Shown: positions 9,005 through 18,463, numbered from the stretch's first letter. The stretch: 64,000 nucleotides of DNA from B46-G9 sp964581175 (GCA_964581175.1 CAZONI010000008.1:1-64000), one strand, 5' to 3'. A program made the numbers and translations. The notes: generated by a model not told the origin, from the sequence alone.

Positions 9005-9023
9005 AAGAGAGGAAAAGGTTGGA

Positions 9024-10076
9024 ATGAAGCCGAGACTTATTTCTCTGGGAGTCCTTGTGGTCGCCGTGATTGCAGCCGTGGTTCTCTACAAGATGGCGAC
9101 ACGTCCGCAGCCTTTCGAATTGACGGGAATTGTCACCACCCATGAGGTCAACGTGAGTTCCCAGATTCAGGGAAAGCTGGTTAACCTGCTGGTGAAAGAA
9201 GGAGATTCGGTCAAACCCGGGGAGCTCTTGGCACTTGTGGATCCCCAAGAGTTGGAGACCGACCGAGCCTTCTATGTCGACACCGCTAAAGGAACCGCTG
9301 CGCAGGTGGAGGGAGAGAAAGCAGCGCTGGAGTTTCAGAAAGCACAGACTGCTGGCCAGATCCGACAGGCGGAGGCAGCTCTTGCAGCTGCAGAAGCCCA
9401 GGTAAGCGAGGCCAAGGCCAACCTGGAATATTCCCGGCTGAACTACAGGCGGATAGACGCACTTTCTCGAAAAAGGGTCGCTTCTGCACAATCTCTTGAT
9501 CAGGCGCGATCCGCCTACGAGGTAGACAAAGAACACCTGCTGTCTCTCAAGAAGCAGGCGGAAGTTCAAAAAGCCGCTGTAGCCCTCGCCCATGCCGATG
9601 AGTATCAAATCACTGTGCGGCTGAATCAGTTCACGGCCAGGAAACAAAACCTGGCCGCGGCAGACGCCCAGTCTGAAAAGGCAAGGATTCGCCTCGGCTA
9701 CACCCAAATCACGGCTCCCTTAAATGCAACGGTCTCGGTCCTGGATGCCCGCCGGGGAGAAGTGGTCAATATCGGACAGCCCATTTTGACGCTGATTGAT
9801 CCGGATGATCTCTGGGTCCGGGGAGACGTGCAAGAGACCTACATTGATAAGATACGGCTCGGCGATTCGTTGAAAGTGCGTTTCCCTTCGGGTGAGGAGC
9901 GAATGGGAACGGTTTTTTTTCGCGGAGTAGATGCCGGCTACGCAACCCAGCGGGATGTCAGCCGCACCAAACGGGATATCAGGACCTTTGAAATCCGCCT
10001 GCGTGTGGACAACCGGGACCGCAGTCTCTGGCCGGGCTTGACGGCTTACATCATTCTTCCCTTTTCAGAGCAATAG
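9024..10076 (+). CDS. HlyD-family membrane fusion protein
   Basis: A 350-residue periplasmic adaptor. One membrane anchor spans residues 7-24. A biotinyl-lipoyl-like half follows (VSSQIQGKLVNLLVKEGDSV, about 49-68), then an Ala/Glu/Lys-rich alpha-helical hairpin (about 95-200) and the second lipoyl half with TQITAPLNATVSVLDARRGE. Together with the ATPase and permease genes that follow, it completes a tripartite ABC-2 exporter resembling YhiI/YbhG systems, which would join to a TolC-like channel. GGAAAAGG precedes the ATG. Cargo (drug, dye or lipid) is not shown by sequence. Confidence 0.88.
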   Translation: MKPRLISLGVLVVAVIAAVVLYKMATRPQPFELTGIVTTHEVNVSSQIQGKLVNLLVKEGDSVKPGELLALVDPQELETDRAFYVDTAKGTAAQVEGEKAALEFQKAQTAGQIRQAEAALAAAEAQVSEAKANLEYSRLNYRRIDALSRKRVASAQSLDQARSAYEVDKEHLLSLKKQAEVQKAAVALAHADEYQITVRLNQFTARKQNLAAADAQSEKARIRLGYTQITAPLNATVSVLDARRGEVVNIGQPILTLIDPDDLWVRGDVQETYIDKIRLGDSLKVRFPSGEERMGTVFFRGVDAGYATQRDVSRTKRDIRTFEIRLRVDNRDRSLWPGLTAYIILPFSEQ

Positions 10077-10154
10077 CGCCGGGTGTACGCCTGAACCTTC
10101 CGGAAGAGAAAGGAAGTGGCCGCCGGCCACGTGAAAACTCTGCGAGGAAAGACC

Positions 10155-11144
10155 ATGCCGGCTATTGAAGCTATTGAAATAGAGAAACGTTTCGGTGACT
10201 TCCGTGCGGTCAAAGGAATCACTTTCGCCGTAGAAGAAGGAGAAATTTTCGGTTTGCTTGGTCCAAACGGGGCCGGCAAGTCCACCTTGATCCGTATGTT
10301 GACGACGCTGCTTCCACCCACTTCGGGGACCGCGCGAATCAATGGGTTCGATGTGATCAAGGAAGCCAACAAAGTCCGAAGCAACATCGGCGTGATACCC
10401 CAGGCCATGACCTCGGACTTGGACTTAACTGCCAAGGAAAACATGGACATCTTTGCCAAGCTTTACAAAGTCTCTAGAGAGAGACGGTCCCGGGTGGTGC
10501 CGGAGCTTCTGGAAGCGGTCGACCTCCTTCCCTGGGCCGACAAGCCGGTAAAGAATTTTTCCGGCGGGATGCGCCGTCGCCTGGAAATTGCGCGGGGCCT
10601 GGTGCACGAGCCGCGGATCTTTTTTCTCGATGAACCCACTACCGGCCTCGATCCGGTGTCCAGAATTTCAGTCTGGGAGATGCTGACAAAACTCAAGAAA
10701 GAGCGGGACCTCACGATTCTCGTGACCACCCACTACATGGACGAAGCCGATAAGCTGTGTGACCGCATCGCCATCGTGGATCATGGGGATCTGGTCGCAC
10801 TGGATTCGCCGTTGAAATTGAAAGCCTCCATCCCGGGCAACAACATCCTGGAAGTCAGCTTTTCCGCCATTCCCGAAGGTTGGCTGGACACCCTTCGGAA
10901 TCTTTCGGAGGTACAGGACATCAAAGAAGATCAGCAGGTCTTCCGGATCAGCTCCAACAATGGCCCCAAGACCACGACCGAACTGATCGAGAAAGCACGG
11001 GATGCGAAGGTGCAAATTCTCTCACTTTCCGTTCAGAGTACGACCCTGGACGATGTGTTCATGCATTACACAGGCCGGCAACTCCGGGATGAGCTGCAGG
11101 ATGCCCTGGGATTCGATCCCAAAGTCATGTATAAGAGGCGGTGA
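10155..11144 (+). CDS. ABC transporter ATP-binding protein (ABC-2 exporter, DrrA-like)
   Basis: A 329-residue ATPase with Walker A GPNGAGKS, signature NFSGGMRRRLEIARG, Walker B IFFLDEPTTGLDP and the switch His in VTTHYMDEADKLC. The C-terminal 90 residues form the extra domain common in drug-export ATPases of the DrrA/YbhF group. The start at ATG 10155 is used because GAGGAAAG lies just before it; an in-frame GTG at 10116 adds 13 residues unlike the family. It lies between the HlyD-like protein and the permease, 9 bases before the latter, in one operon. Confidence 0.9.
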   Translation: MPAIEAIEIEKRFGDFRAVKGITFAVEEGEIFGLLGPNGAGKSTLIRMLTTLLPPTSGTARINGFDVIKEANKVRSNIGVIPQAMTSDLDLTAKENMDIFAKLYKVSRERRSRVVPELLEAVDLLPWADKPVKNFSGGMRRRLEIARGLVHEPRIFFLDEPTTGLDPVSRISVWEMLTKLKKERDLTILVTTHYMDEADKLCDRIAIVDHGDLVALDSPLKLKASIPGNNILEVSFSAIPEGWLDTLRNLSEVQDIKEDQQVFRISSNNGPKTTTELIEKARDAKVQILSLSVQSTTLDDVFMHYTGRQLRDELQDALGFDPKVMYKRR

Positions 11145-11153
11145 GGAGGAGAG

Positions 11154-12269
11154 ATGTACCGAACGTCAGCTCTCATTGAACGCGATCTGAGGAAATTCAG
11201 GCGCAGCCCCACTTTGATCCTGGTTTCCATGTTTTTCCCTCTTGTGCAGCTGGTGGTCCTGGGTTACGCCTTCGGAGGAAAAATAAAAGATCTGCGCGTG
11301 GCCGTTGTGGATCATGACCGGAGAATTGAAACCGTCAAGTTGCGGGAGATGTTCAATGCAATCGCGAACAATGCCCGGACATTCATTACCGTTCCATACA
11401 ACGATGAGAAGGTCGCCCTCACAGATCTGCGCGAGGGACGAATTAATGCGATACTGGATATTCCGCCCAATTTTTCCCGGAAAGTGGCGGCCCAGGACAA
11501 GCCCGAAGTCGCTTTGATCGAAGACAACACCGACAACTTTGCGGTCTCTGCTCTGGAAGGGGTGATGACCCCACTGGTGGCCGCCTTTGGCCTGCAAGGC
11601 CACCAGAGTCCGCGAGTCCCCACACAGGCCACATTGCGGATAGTAGAGCTGTATCCGTACGTCCCTTATATTCAATATCTGCTCGCCGGCTCCATCGTCC
11701 TGGCCATCTTTGTGTCGGCGATGATCGGCGGCGGCATCATCTTTATAGACGATAAAGCCCGCGGGTTGCACGAGGGATACCTGGTCACTCCCATAAGCAA
11801 ACTGGAATTGATCCTCGGCTTTACCCTTTCAGGGGCCATAAAGGCCTTTCTCGCAGGCCTGGTCTTGACGACCCTTGGCTCCATCATCTCGGGTATTCCC
11901 AACCCCCTCGATCCTCTCCGTTACCTGAACTTGATCATTCTTAACATCGTAACCTCCCTGGCCTTGATCAGCATGATGTTCATGCTGATGGTGCGCATCA
12001 ATGACCCACTCGTTCCGCGCGCCATCTTCGGCGTGTTGAACACCCTGCTGTTTTTTCCGAGCGGGGCGGTCTATCCTATTTATGGTTTCCCTGGTTGGAT
12101 GAAAGTAATTTCAGCCGTGGACCCCTTCACCTATGCCGTTCACGCCTTCAAAGAGCTCCTGCTCAAAAACGCGCCATTAACCGCAGTTTCCTTTGATCTC
12201 CTCTTCCTGATCTGTTTTTCGCTCCTGATGATGACGTTGGCCACGCTGCTGTTCAAACGGAGCCTGTGA
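11154..12269 (+). CDS. ABC-2 type permease
   Basis: A 371-residue inner-membrane protein. One N-terminal helix (residues about 20-40) is followed by a periplasmic domain of about 130 residues, then five helices from about 175 to the end, as in YbhR/YhhJ/DrrB-like permeases. The conserved turn LVTPISKLELILG sits between helices 2 and 3. GAGGAGAG precedes the ATG at 11154. It is the membrane subunit of the exporter with the two genes before it. Confidence 0.88.
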   Translation: MYRTSALIERDLRKFRRSPTLILVSMFFPLVQLVVLGYAFGGKIKDLRVAVVDHDRRIETVKLREMFNAIANNARTFITVPYNDEKVALTDLREGRINAILDIPPNFSRKVAAQDKPEVALIEDNTDNFAVSALEGVMTPLVAAFGLQGHQSPRVPTQATLRIVELYPYVPYIQYLLAGSIVLAIFVSAMIGGGIIFIDDKARGLHEGYLVTPISKLELILGFTLSGAIKAFLAGLVLTTLGSIISGIPNPLDPLRYLNLIILNIVTSLALISMMFMLMVRINDPLVPRAIFGVLNTLLFFPSGAVYPIYGFPGWMKVISAVDPFTYAVHAFKELLLKNAPLTAVSFDLLFLICFSLLMMTLATLLFKRSL

Positions 12270-12416
12270 GGCAATCCGACTCCGGCGTATTTGTGCCTCC
12301 TGGATGTCACCCGGCTCCGGAACGCTGCCTCCACTTGTATTTGCCTGATTTGTTCTTAGGTTAGGTATACGGGGTTGTCTGAGAAGCCATAACTCCATAC
12401 ATGAAAGGAAAAGACA

Positions 12417-13037
12417 ATGAAAGCATCTCGTCTTAGAAGGATACTTGGGGTTGTTTTTTTGGGGGCCGCGGCGATTGCCGTATCAGGCATTGCTCCGGCT
12501 ACGGAACTGTCTTCGAGGTCATTTTCCGTGAAGGACCTTCCTCCTATTGCGTTAGAGAATTGCCTCGAAGTTCAGAAGCTTATGGGTCGAAATCCGTTTT
12601 CATCCGTGCCGAATGATTATCTGCTGGTGACAAAATATGAGGAAAAGTCTGAGGAGGCCGGCGGTATCAACAAGGGCCTGATACCCGGCAGAGCACTGAA
12701 TATATATTTGCTGCGGGGTCTTCTGGTATCGAAAAATCATGCCGTAGCCATTGTTCATGATTCGGTACTCATCGTGAAGGTCAGCACTACAACAGCCGAT
12801 ACATCCGGGGAAACCGATCGTGAATGGATTCTTATCGACTCGAACGGTGACCGAAACATAGATAGAGGGATTTTCCGGGAAACTGTTCGGGGAAAGGGAA
12901 AAAGCCCGATTGGTTCAAATGAGGTTGCGATTCCGAAGGATCATCTTCAAAAACTTCAGGCCTATTACGAGAGAGCCGCTATGACTCTTGACGCCAGGGC
13001 AGCTGAGGGATTTCGTGAGGGGTGCGTGACGACTTAA
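12417..13037 (+). CDS. Exported protein of unknown function
   Basis: A 206-residue protein with an N-terminal signal peptide: basic RLRR, then a hydrophobic run to about residue 27 and a possible cut after APA. The mature part is mixed alpha/beta with LIDSNGDRNIDRGIF, which resembles a single EF-hand-like or dockerin-like Asp loop. No family is recognised. AAGGAAAAG precedes the ATG at 12417. It stands alone, 150 bases after the ABC operon, among other small exported proteins, and has a single Cys near each end of the mature part. Confidence 0.65.
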   Translation: MKASRLRRILGVVFLGAAAIAVSGIAPATELSSRSFSVKDLPPIALENCLEVQKLMGRNPFSSVPNDYLLVTKYEEKSEEAGGINKGLIPGRALNIYLLRGLLVSKNHAVAIVHDSVLIVKVSTTTADTSGETDREWILIDSNGDRNIDRGIFRETVRGKGKSPIGSNEVAIPKDHLQKLQAYYERAAMTLDARAAEGFREGCVTT

Positions 13038-13275
13038 TGAGATCTTTCTCAGCCATGGCAGGCGGTTATGCCCAGGCAAAGCGGTGGCTAGACCGATGTC
13101 CCCCACGATTATCCACCCGGATGCTGTCTCTTCGTCCTTTGTGCATCAGGGCGTCAGCGGGACCCTATAAATCAAGTGTGAAGTAACCTCCTGTCTAGAA
13201 TCAACGACTAATAGGAAAAGGGCTGTGGCATTGTGTCCGGCCCTGATTGAGATCAATCGGAAGGAGGTGAGTGTT

Positions 13276-13488
13276 ATGACGGGCTGGAAACCAATAGCAA
13301 CTTTGCTCTTTATCATATTTGCCTTTACGGCCTCCGGCTGCTTTTATTGGCACGACCGTCATTACGACCGTGGACGCCACTACGGGCACCATGCATACGA
13401 ATATCATGATCGCAATTCTGGAGACCACTACTGGAATTATGGCGATAATAATTCTCGTGGGTGGGAAAATCACTCGCATGGGAACTGA
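13276..13488 (+). CDS. Small His/Tyr-rich lipoprotein
   Basis: A 70-residue predicted lipoprotein. Signal peptide residues 1-21 end in a lipobox (TASGC), and the mature part of about 50 residues is made largely of His, Tyr, Asp, Arg, Asn and Gly (for example RHYGHHAYEYHDRN). AAGGAGG at 13261-13267 is well placed before ATG 13276. Such tails can bind divalent metals, but that is a guess from composition. No family is recognised. Confidence 0.6.
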   Translation: MTGWKPIATLLFIIFAFTASGCFYWHDRHYDRGRHYGHHAYEYHDRNSGDHYWNYGDNNSRGWENHSHGN

Positions 13489-13562
13489 TGGCGGGCTTGG
13501 CAACGGCGGAGGATCTCGACTTGAAAGAGCGGCTATTTTAGCTGACACCTTAATGCCAACTC

Positions 13563-13599
13563 TGAGACGTCCCAATCATGCTAAGAAAGGGACGTCTCA
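13563..13599. terminator. Perfect 11-bp inverted repeat, possible terminator
   Basis: Arms TGAGACGTCCC (13563-13573) and GGGACGTCTCA (13589-13599) with a 15-base loop lie 75 bases after the small lipoprotein. There is no strong T run, so rho-independent function is uncertain. The rest of 13489-13913 shows no gene. Confidence 0.4.
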
Positions 13600-13913
13600 T
13601 CATACCCAAGACATGATGCCGCCATGCCACACAGCAAGGAAGCAACCCTCAGGGCGCATTCAAGTGAGTCATCAGGCAATTGGAAAGGCTCACAAAATCC
13701 TCTCCGGCGACGGTTGACTCCCCCACAAAATACAGCGCATAACCACGATAAATAAACTAAAGACCTTACATACAGATTCAGTCTCTCTGTGTTTTCATAT
13801 ACATGATCGAATGCCTGGCAGGAAGAGTCAACACAATCCTTTTGGGCCGGAAACACGGTCAGGAGCGATAATTGAAGTTCCTTCAACAAATACTATTTCA
13901 GGGAGATAAAACA

Positions 13914-14231
13914 ATGAAAACATCCACTCGATTGTCCGCTCTGCTCTTGTGTATGGCGGTTTTATTCGTATTTTCCTCCTGCCAGACCCCTGCGGGGAGA
14001 TCAGCAGGGCAAGTGGTCGATGATGCGACCATCACAACAAAGGTCAAAGCGAAACTCTTTGATGAATCCATCTTGAGGGGTTTTGCCATCTCGGTCAATA
14101 CCTTTGAAGGGACAGTGACTTTGACCGGAGCAGTGAAGACCGAAGAACAGAGAGAGAAGGCCGGCCAAATCGCCGGATCTACCAAAGGCGTCAGAAAGGT
14201 AAACAACCTTCTTAAGGTAAAAGGCATGTGA
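13914..14231 (+). CDS. BON-domain lipoprotein (OsmY-like)
   Basis: A 105-residue predicted lipoprotein with signal peptide and lipobox (VFSSC) at about residues 18-22, followed by one BON domain: DDATITTKVKAKLFD, then VNTFEGTVTLTGAVKTEEQ and KGVRKVNNLLKV. BON domains bind envelope phospholipid and occur in stress-induced periplasmic proteins. ATG 13914 follows AGGGAG and gives a proper signal peptide; the frame extends upstream without one. It is followed at once by a DNA polymerase X fragment. Confidence 0.85.
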   Translation: MKTSTRLSALLLCMAVLFVFSSCQTPAGRSAGQVVDDATITTKVKAKLFDESILRGFAISVNTFEGTVTLTGAVKTEEQREKAGQIAGSTKGVRKVNNLLKVKGM

Positions 14232-14446
14232 CCCTCAGTTGGAAACGACAGGATTTTCGGCTCCCAGGTGCAGGCTTCAATGCAAGAGGGTCGAGGATAG
14301 CCATCTCCACGGATGCCGACAGCATCGGCGGTCTGGACAACATGCGCTTTGGTGTGGACCAGGCGCGGCGGGGATGGATCGAGGCGGAGGATGTAATCAA
14401 CACCCGGCCCTTGGAGAAACTCCTGAGATTGTGTAAGAGGAAATAG
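14228..14446 (+). pseudogene. Remnant of DNA polymerase X / PHP domain C-terminus
   Basis: The frame ends with IAISTDADSIGGLDNMRFG, then QARRGWIEAEDVINTRPLEKL. This matches the last 50 residues of bacterial PolX-type polymerases, whose PHP domain ends in ISTDAHS.....MRFG...ARRGW.E..DV.NT.P...L. About 500 upstream residues are absent. In the remnant the metal-binding His of TDAHS is Asp. The preceding bases encode no PolX sequence; the BON gene ends here. It is best read as a decayed 3' scrap. Confidence 0.65.
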
Positions 14447-14453
14447 GTCAGAA

Positions 14454-14951
14454 TCAATGCTTAGACCCGTGATCCGCTCTACCTCCCCCGCCACCCCGGT
14501 AAACAGGAGATTCTATATCGTAAACATAGATGGTGTCCGCATTAAGAACCTTCAAGTAGACCTCGTTTGTGGGGGAAAATATGTAGCCATAAACCACGTG
14601 ATCCGGTCCCACAATGCTATAGAGTCGTGGTTCGTAGTTGACATAGTTGTTGATGAATGAAACCATGCCGATCAAGGTCTCCTTGTTCGTCACTTTTTTC
14701 CACCTTTTGCCTAACAGCGTTTTGTCGTCATTTTTCGGATCAAACAGGAGTGCTGCGGGGATATCTTCAGTAAGCCCGGCATAATAAATCGTATAGTCAT
14801 GCCAATTCTTAACAAGATCTTGAATGGTAACCTTCTCTCCATAACTTCCCGGTGCTTCGAGCAGTGGCAGGTTCAATGACGCGCATCCTGTAAGAAGCAG
14901 TAATGCAAGGGCACCTATAAGGCCCACGTTGATTTTCTTTCTTGTGTCCAT
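14454..14951 (-). CDS. Lipoprotein of unknown function (paralogue of the one at 19957)
   Basis: A 165-residue protein with lipobox LLLTGC ending at about residue 23. The mature part contains VTIQDLVKNWHDYTIYYAG and SIVGPDHVVYGYIFSPTNEV, ending in a Gly-rich, His-containing tail. The protein at 19957-20406 shares the same order of motifs (VTIQDLERDWNGYNVYYSA, SIIGPNNQLFGYIFTPS), so the two are paralogues of one small unnamed family. The pattern of Trp and Tyr suggests a beta-rich fold. AGGAAGGAAAAA precedes the ATG on the minus strand. Confidence 0.75.
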   Translation of the reverse strand: MDTRKKINVGLIGALALLLLTGCASLNLPLLEAPGSYGEKVTIQDLVKNWHDYTIYYAGLTEDIPAALLFDPKNDDKTLLGKRWKKVTNKETLIGMVSFINNYVNYEPRLYSIVGPDHVVYGYIFSPTNEVYLKVLNADTIYVYDIESPVYRGGGGGRADHGSKH

Positions 14952-15428
14952 TTTTTCCTTCCTTTCTCAATTCCCTCGAATAAACACTAATCACCTGACC
15001 TCTCCCGGTCAAGCCGGCCTCAAAAGATTCTGAACGAGGATCGATCCTCATTTGTGATGAATCCGGGCAAGAACCGAGAGGCCAATCTTTATATACTAGA
15101 ATATATTTCAAGCGCACCCTTTTTCATCAGCATGTATACATTCTATTGATATTGCTACATAGTTATATTTTATGAAAATGCTAGTGAGAAATTATTTATA
15201 TTTTTTGATAACTTTTTCTTGACATCATATCAATACTAATACATTGATAATTCAATTCTAACCAGGTACCAGGGTTTCCAATGATCTCCTTCAGGCGGGA
15301 GAAGAATGGGAGATCGATACGACGGACACCACCATCGCGGGCGTGGCATCAAAAGGAAGATGCCTGCAAGAGGATGGTAGACACAATACGCTATTGAACT
15401 TCCGAGATGTCGGATCAGGAGCGAGTGG
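14952..15428. other. AT-rich intergenic region
   Basis: Between divergent genes. Bases 15120-15260 are clearly AT-rich. A TTGACA at 15219-15224 has no convincing -10 hexamer at 16-18 bases. No protein or RNA is recognised. Promoters for the lipoprotein and the acyl-CoA ligase should lie here. Confidence 0.4.
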
Positions 15429-16973
15429 ATGCACAATATCAGGACACTCTTTGAAAATGCGGTAACCCTCAGCCCAGACAGAGCTTTTTTTCTATATAAA
15501 AATGAGGAAAAAACGTATGAGGCCTTTTTTCAAGATGTCTGTCGCGTGGCGAACGGCTTTTTGTCACTGGGAGTGAAAAAAGGTGATAAGATAGCAATAT
15601 TGCTTAACAATTGTCTTGAGTTTCCCTGCGCCTGGCTGGCGGCAAATATGATCGGGGCGGTCATGGTGCCGGTCAATGCCCGTTTTGTGGCGACAGAAAT
15701 CGCTTATATTGTGATTCATTCCGAAGCGCGCGTGCTGGTCAGCGAAGACAGGCTTTTGGAACAAGTGGAAGCTATTCGAGAAAATCTCTCTCATCTGGAG
15801 TTTCTTATCAATATTGATAACTCGAATACGGGCGATGCCGTCCCCTATTCGACGCTCCTCGACGGCCCCGCAGATCTTCAGGGCGTCGACATCGATCCGG
15901 AGGATCTCGCCGTCATCCTTTACACCTCCGGCACCACGGGAAACCCCAAAGGATGCATGGCGTCGCATGATTACTTTGTGCATCTGGCCGAGGTCCAGGC
16001 ACGCTTGTTCGCCCTCACGGATAAGGACCGTGTTCTCACCGCGCAGCCCTTCTATTACATGGACCCCCAGTGGAATACCCTCATGGTCATGTCCCGGAAT
16101 GCAGCGCTGGTTCTGGCCGAAAAGTTCAGCACGCACAAATTCTGGGACGACATCAGACATTACGGCATAACCTGCTTCTACTGCATCGGCTCCATGACAG
16201 CCTTCCTTTTCAACATGCCGCCATCGGACCTTGACAAAGAGCACAGCTTGAGAATGGTACAGACATCCGGGATCTCGCCTTACATCCACAAGGCGTGGGA
16301 AGACAGATTCAACGTGCCGGTCTACGAAATATACGCATCCACAGAGACCACGGCCGATATCGCCGTGATACCGGGTGGCGACCGAAAACCCGGCACTAGG
16401 TGCATCGGGCGCCCCTTGTGGTACCGTGAAACGAAAATCGCTGATGACTATGATAGGGAGGTGCCGGACGGGGAAGTTGGCGAGATTCTCGTGAGGCGTG
16501 GAAGAGGCATGATGAAAGGGTATTATAAAGATCCCGAGGCTACTGAACACGCGTTCCGGGGGGGTTGGTTCCATTCCGGCGATCTCGCTTTCAAGGACGA
16601 AGACGGCGACTACCATTTCGTGGGGAGGAAAAAGGACATCATCCGGCGGGGGGGAGAGAACATATCGGCAGGCGCAGTGGAACAGGCGATCATGAATCAT
16701 CCCAAAGTCATGGATGCGGCAGTGATTCCGGTGCCGGACAAAATCAGAGGTGAAGAAGTGAAGGCGTACGTGGTTCTCAAGCAGGGTGTGGAAGCCACCT
16801 GCGAAGAAATAGCCGAATACTGTGAGCAAAACCTCGGAGCATTCAAAGTGCCCCGCTACTATGAACTGAGGAGCAGTTTGCCGAAAACACCGTCTGAGAG
16901 GGTGCAGAAGAAAAAGCTTGTTGAAGAACGGGAAGACCTGACAAAGGGATGCTATGACCGCAAAAAGATATAG
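15429..16973 (+). CDS. AMP-forming acyl-CoA synthetase (CaiC-like)
   Basis: A 514-residue ANL-superfamily ligase. The ATP-binding P-loop YTSGTTGNPKGCM is at about residues 161-173, the A5 motif YASTETT near 298, the A7 motif GGWFHSGDLAF near 377 and the A8 hinge GRKKDIIRRGGENIS near 397; the A10 Lys region is KTPSERVQKKKL. Sequence flavour is that of crotonobetaine/carnitine-CoA ligase and medium-chain or aromatic acyl ligases. The reaction is acid + ATP + CoA to acyl-CoA + AMP + PPi. It leads a plus-strand set with an amidohydrolase, a regulator and a nitronate monooxygenase-like gene. Substrate not determinable. Confidence 0.88.
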   Translation: MHNIRTLFENAVTLSPDRAFFLYKNEEKTYEAFFQDVCRVANGFLSLGVKKGDKIAILLNNCLEFPCAWLAANMIGAVMVPVNARFVATEIAYIVIHSEARVLVSEDRLLEQVEAIRENLSHLEFLINIDNSNTGDAVPYSTLLDGPADLQGVDIDPEDLAVILYTSGTTGNPKGCMASHDYFVHLAEVQARLFALTDKDRVLTAQPFYYMDPQWNTLMVMSRNAALVLAEKFSTHKFWDDIRHYGITCFYCIGSMTAFLFNMPPSDLDKEHSLRMVQTSGISPYIHKAWEDRFNVPVYEIYASTETTADIAVIPGGDRKPGTRCIGRPLWYRETKIADDYDREVPDGEVGEILVRRGRGMMKGYYKDPEATEHAFRGGWFHSGDLAFKDEDGDYHFVGRKKDIIRRGGENISAGAVEQAIMNHPKVMDAAVIPVPDKIRGEEVKAYVVLKQGVEATCEEIAEYCEQNLGAFKVPRYYELRSSLPKTPSERVQKKKLVEEREDLTKGCYDRKKI

Positions 16974-17007
16974 ACGGATCCAGAGGACAACATTGAGGTG
17001 ACGCCAT

Positions 17008-17859
17008 ATGACCATTATTGACTTTCGTATCATCGGGACGGGAGAGGAGTTCTTCATCGGGGGGTATGACGCCATGCCGGCTTTTATGGACCGATACAAG
17101 CAGCTCTATGATTTCAAGCGCCTGTGCACCCTGCCCCTGGACACACTCGTGGATCAGATGAAGGAAAGCGGCGTGTCCCTGGCCGTCCTCCAGGCCGAGT
17201 ATACGTACGGAGAAGTCGATCTTCTGAACCAGCGGGTGGGAGAAGCGGTTAAACGACACCCGGATATGCTCATGGGTTTTGCCGGTATCGACCCATTGGC
17301 AACCGACGATCCTGTTGCCGACCTGGACCGGTATGTCAGGAATTGGGACATGAAAGGGTTGAATCTCCAGCCCTGGATTCAGGGCATCTATTGCAATGAC
17401 AAGCGGCTCTATCCGCTCTATTCCTACTGCCAGCAGAGCGACATCCCCGTGACCATTCATTCCTCGATCAATTTCTCCATGAACAGGAAGATCGATTACA
17501 GCCATCCCCGGTGGCTGGAGGAAGTGGCCTGCGATTTTCCGAAACTGGTCATCGTTGCGAATCACGCCGGATGGCCCTGGGTCAACGAAATGGTGGCCGT
17601 GGCCTGGAAGCACACCAACGTGTACCTTGAAATAGGCGGGATATCGCCAAAATACATGGTCATGCCCGGTACCGGCTGGGAACCTTTCCTGGTCTACGGA
17701 AATTCTGTGCTTCAGGACCAGATCCTGTTTGCGACTGACTCCATCGTCTCCCATGACCGTGTCGTCAACGAACTCGATCTCCTGCCCTTCCACGACACGG
17801 TCAAGGACAAGCTCCTGTATAAGAACGCCCTCAGGGTTTTAAAGATATCTTCTCTCTGA
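17008..17859 (+). CDS. Amidohydrolase 2 (PF04909-type) metal-dependent hydrolase or decarboxylase
   Basis: A 283-residue TIM-barrel protein: IPVTIHSS, VIVANHAGWPWVNEMVAVA (metal-binding His near the middle) and ILFATDSIVSHD (Asp near the end). This is the ACMSD/gamma-resorcylate decarboxylase/amidohydrolase-2 pattern. The usual N-terminal HxH is not evident: the first strand reads IIDFRIIG, so the metal site may be altered. It lies 34 bases after the acyl-CoA ligase and 11 bases before the regulator, so probably one operon. GAGGTGACGCC precedes ATG 17008. Role in aromatic or dicarboxylic acid breakdown is inferred. Confidence 0.75.
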   Translation: MTIIDFRIIGTGEEFFIGGYDAMPAFMDRYKQLYDFKRLCTLPLDTLVDQMKESGVSLAVLQAEYTYGEVDLLNQRVGEAVKRHPDMLMGFAGIDPLATDDPVADLDRYVRNWDMKGLNLQPWIQGIYCNDKRLYPLYSYCQQSDIPVTIHSSINFSMNRKIDYSHPRWLEEVACDFPKLVIVANHAGWPWVNEMVAVAWKHTNVYLEIGGISPKYMVMPGTGWEPFLVYGNSVLQDQILFATDSIVSHDRVVNELDLLPFHDTVKDKLLYKNALRVLKISSL

Positions 17860-17870
17860 AAGGAAGGGAT

Positions 17871-18413
17871 ATGAAGCCTGCTCCGCCGCATGTTGGAAAA
17901 AGGATTCGCGAGATAAGAAAGGGCGCCGGATTGTCGATGAAAGAGCTCGCTGAAAAAGTCGGCGTAAGCCTGTTGACGATCCAGCGGATCGAAACAGATA
18001 AGGTGAGCCCCTCGGTGGCCCTCCTTTCCGACATCGCCTACCATCTGAATCATCCACTCCTTTCTCTTGTGGTCGAAGAAAGAGCGGTTGTTCACATCAG
18101 GGGAAGCGAGCAGCCCGTCATCGAAAGCCATAAGCTGAAACTCAAAATCCTCGCCCACAAAGGGACCATTCATGAAAATATTTCGGTCACTCTCGGCACG
18201 GCGGAAAAGGGTGAATTCATCAGCAAACACAAGAATGAGGGCGAAGAGCTCACCTACATCATAAAGGGCAGGAATATTTTCCGGTACGGTCGGGATGAGT
18301 ATGAACTGAACGAAGGAGATCTGCTCTACCATGACGGCAAGGAAAATCATTCGGTGATTGCGTTGGAACCGTGTGAATTCCTAAACATCCTTTTCCTGGC
18401 GGAAGGTGTTTGA
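17871..18413 (+). CDS. XRE-family transcriptional regulator with C-terminal cupin
   Basis: A 180-residue protein. The helix-turn-helix lies at about residues 9-63 (GKRIREIRKGAGLSMKELAE, LTIQRIETDKVSPSVALL) and the cupin sensor barrel at about 105-178 (GEELTYIIKGRNIFRYG, LNEGDLLYHDGKENHS). This build is common in regulators of amino-acid and small-acid catabolism, where the cupin binds the ligand. AAGGAAGGGAT precedes the ATG. It sits inside the ligase-amidohydrolase-oxygenase gene set, so it probably controls it. Confidence 0.88.
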   Translation: MKPAPPHVGKRIREIRKGAGLSMKELAEKVGVSLLTIQRIETDKVSPSVALLSDIAYHLNHPLLSLVVEERAVVHIRGSEQPVIESHKLKLKILAHKGTIHENISVTLGTAEKGEFISKHKNEGEELTYIIKGRNIFRYGRDEYELNEGDLLYHDGKENHSVIALEPCEFLNILFLAEGV

Positions 18414-18463
18414 AAGCAGCCGAACCTGCTTTCGCCGACTTGAGCGCCTTGAGGAGAGAAGAC

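Noticed and set aside
15219..15251. Sigma-70 promoter starting TTGACA
   Set aside because: No fitting -10 hexamer at 16-18 bases; GATAAT lies 21 bases away. Not strong enough to list.
15564..17099. 511-codon minus-strand frame opposite the acyl-CoA ligase
   Set aside because: It is antisense to a clear ligase with all ANL motifs and its translation has no domain.
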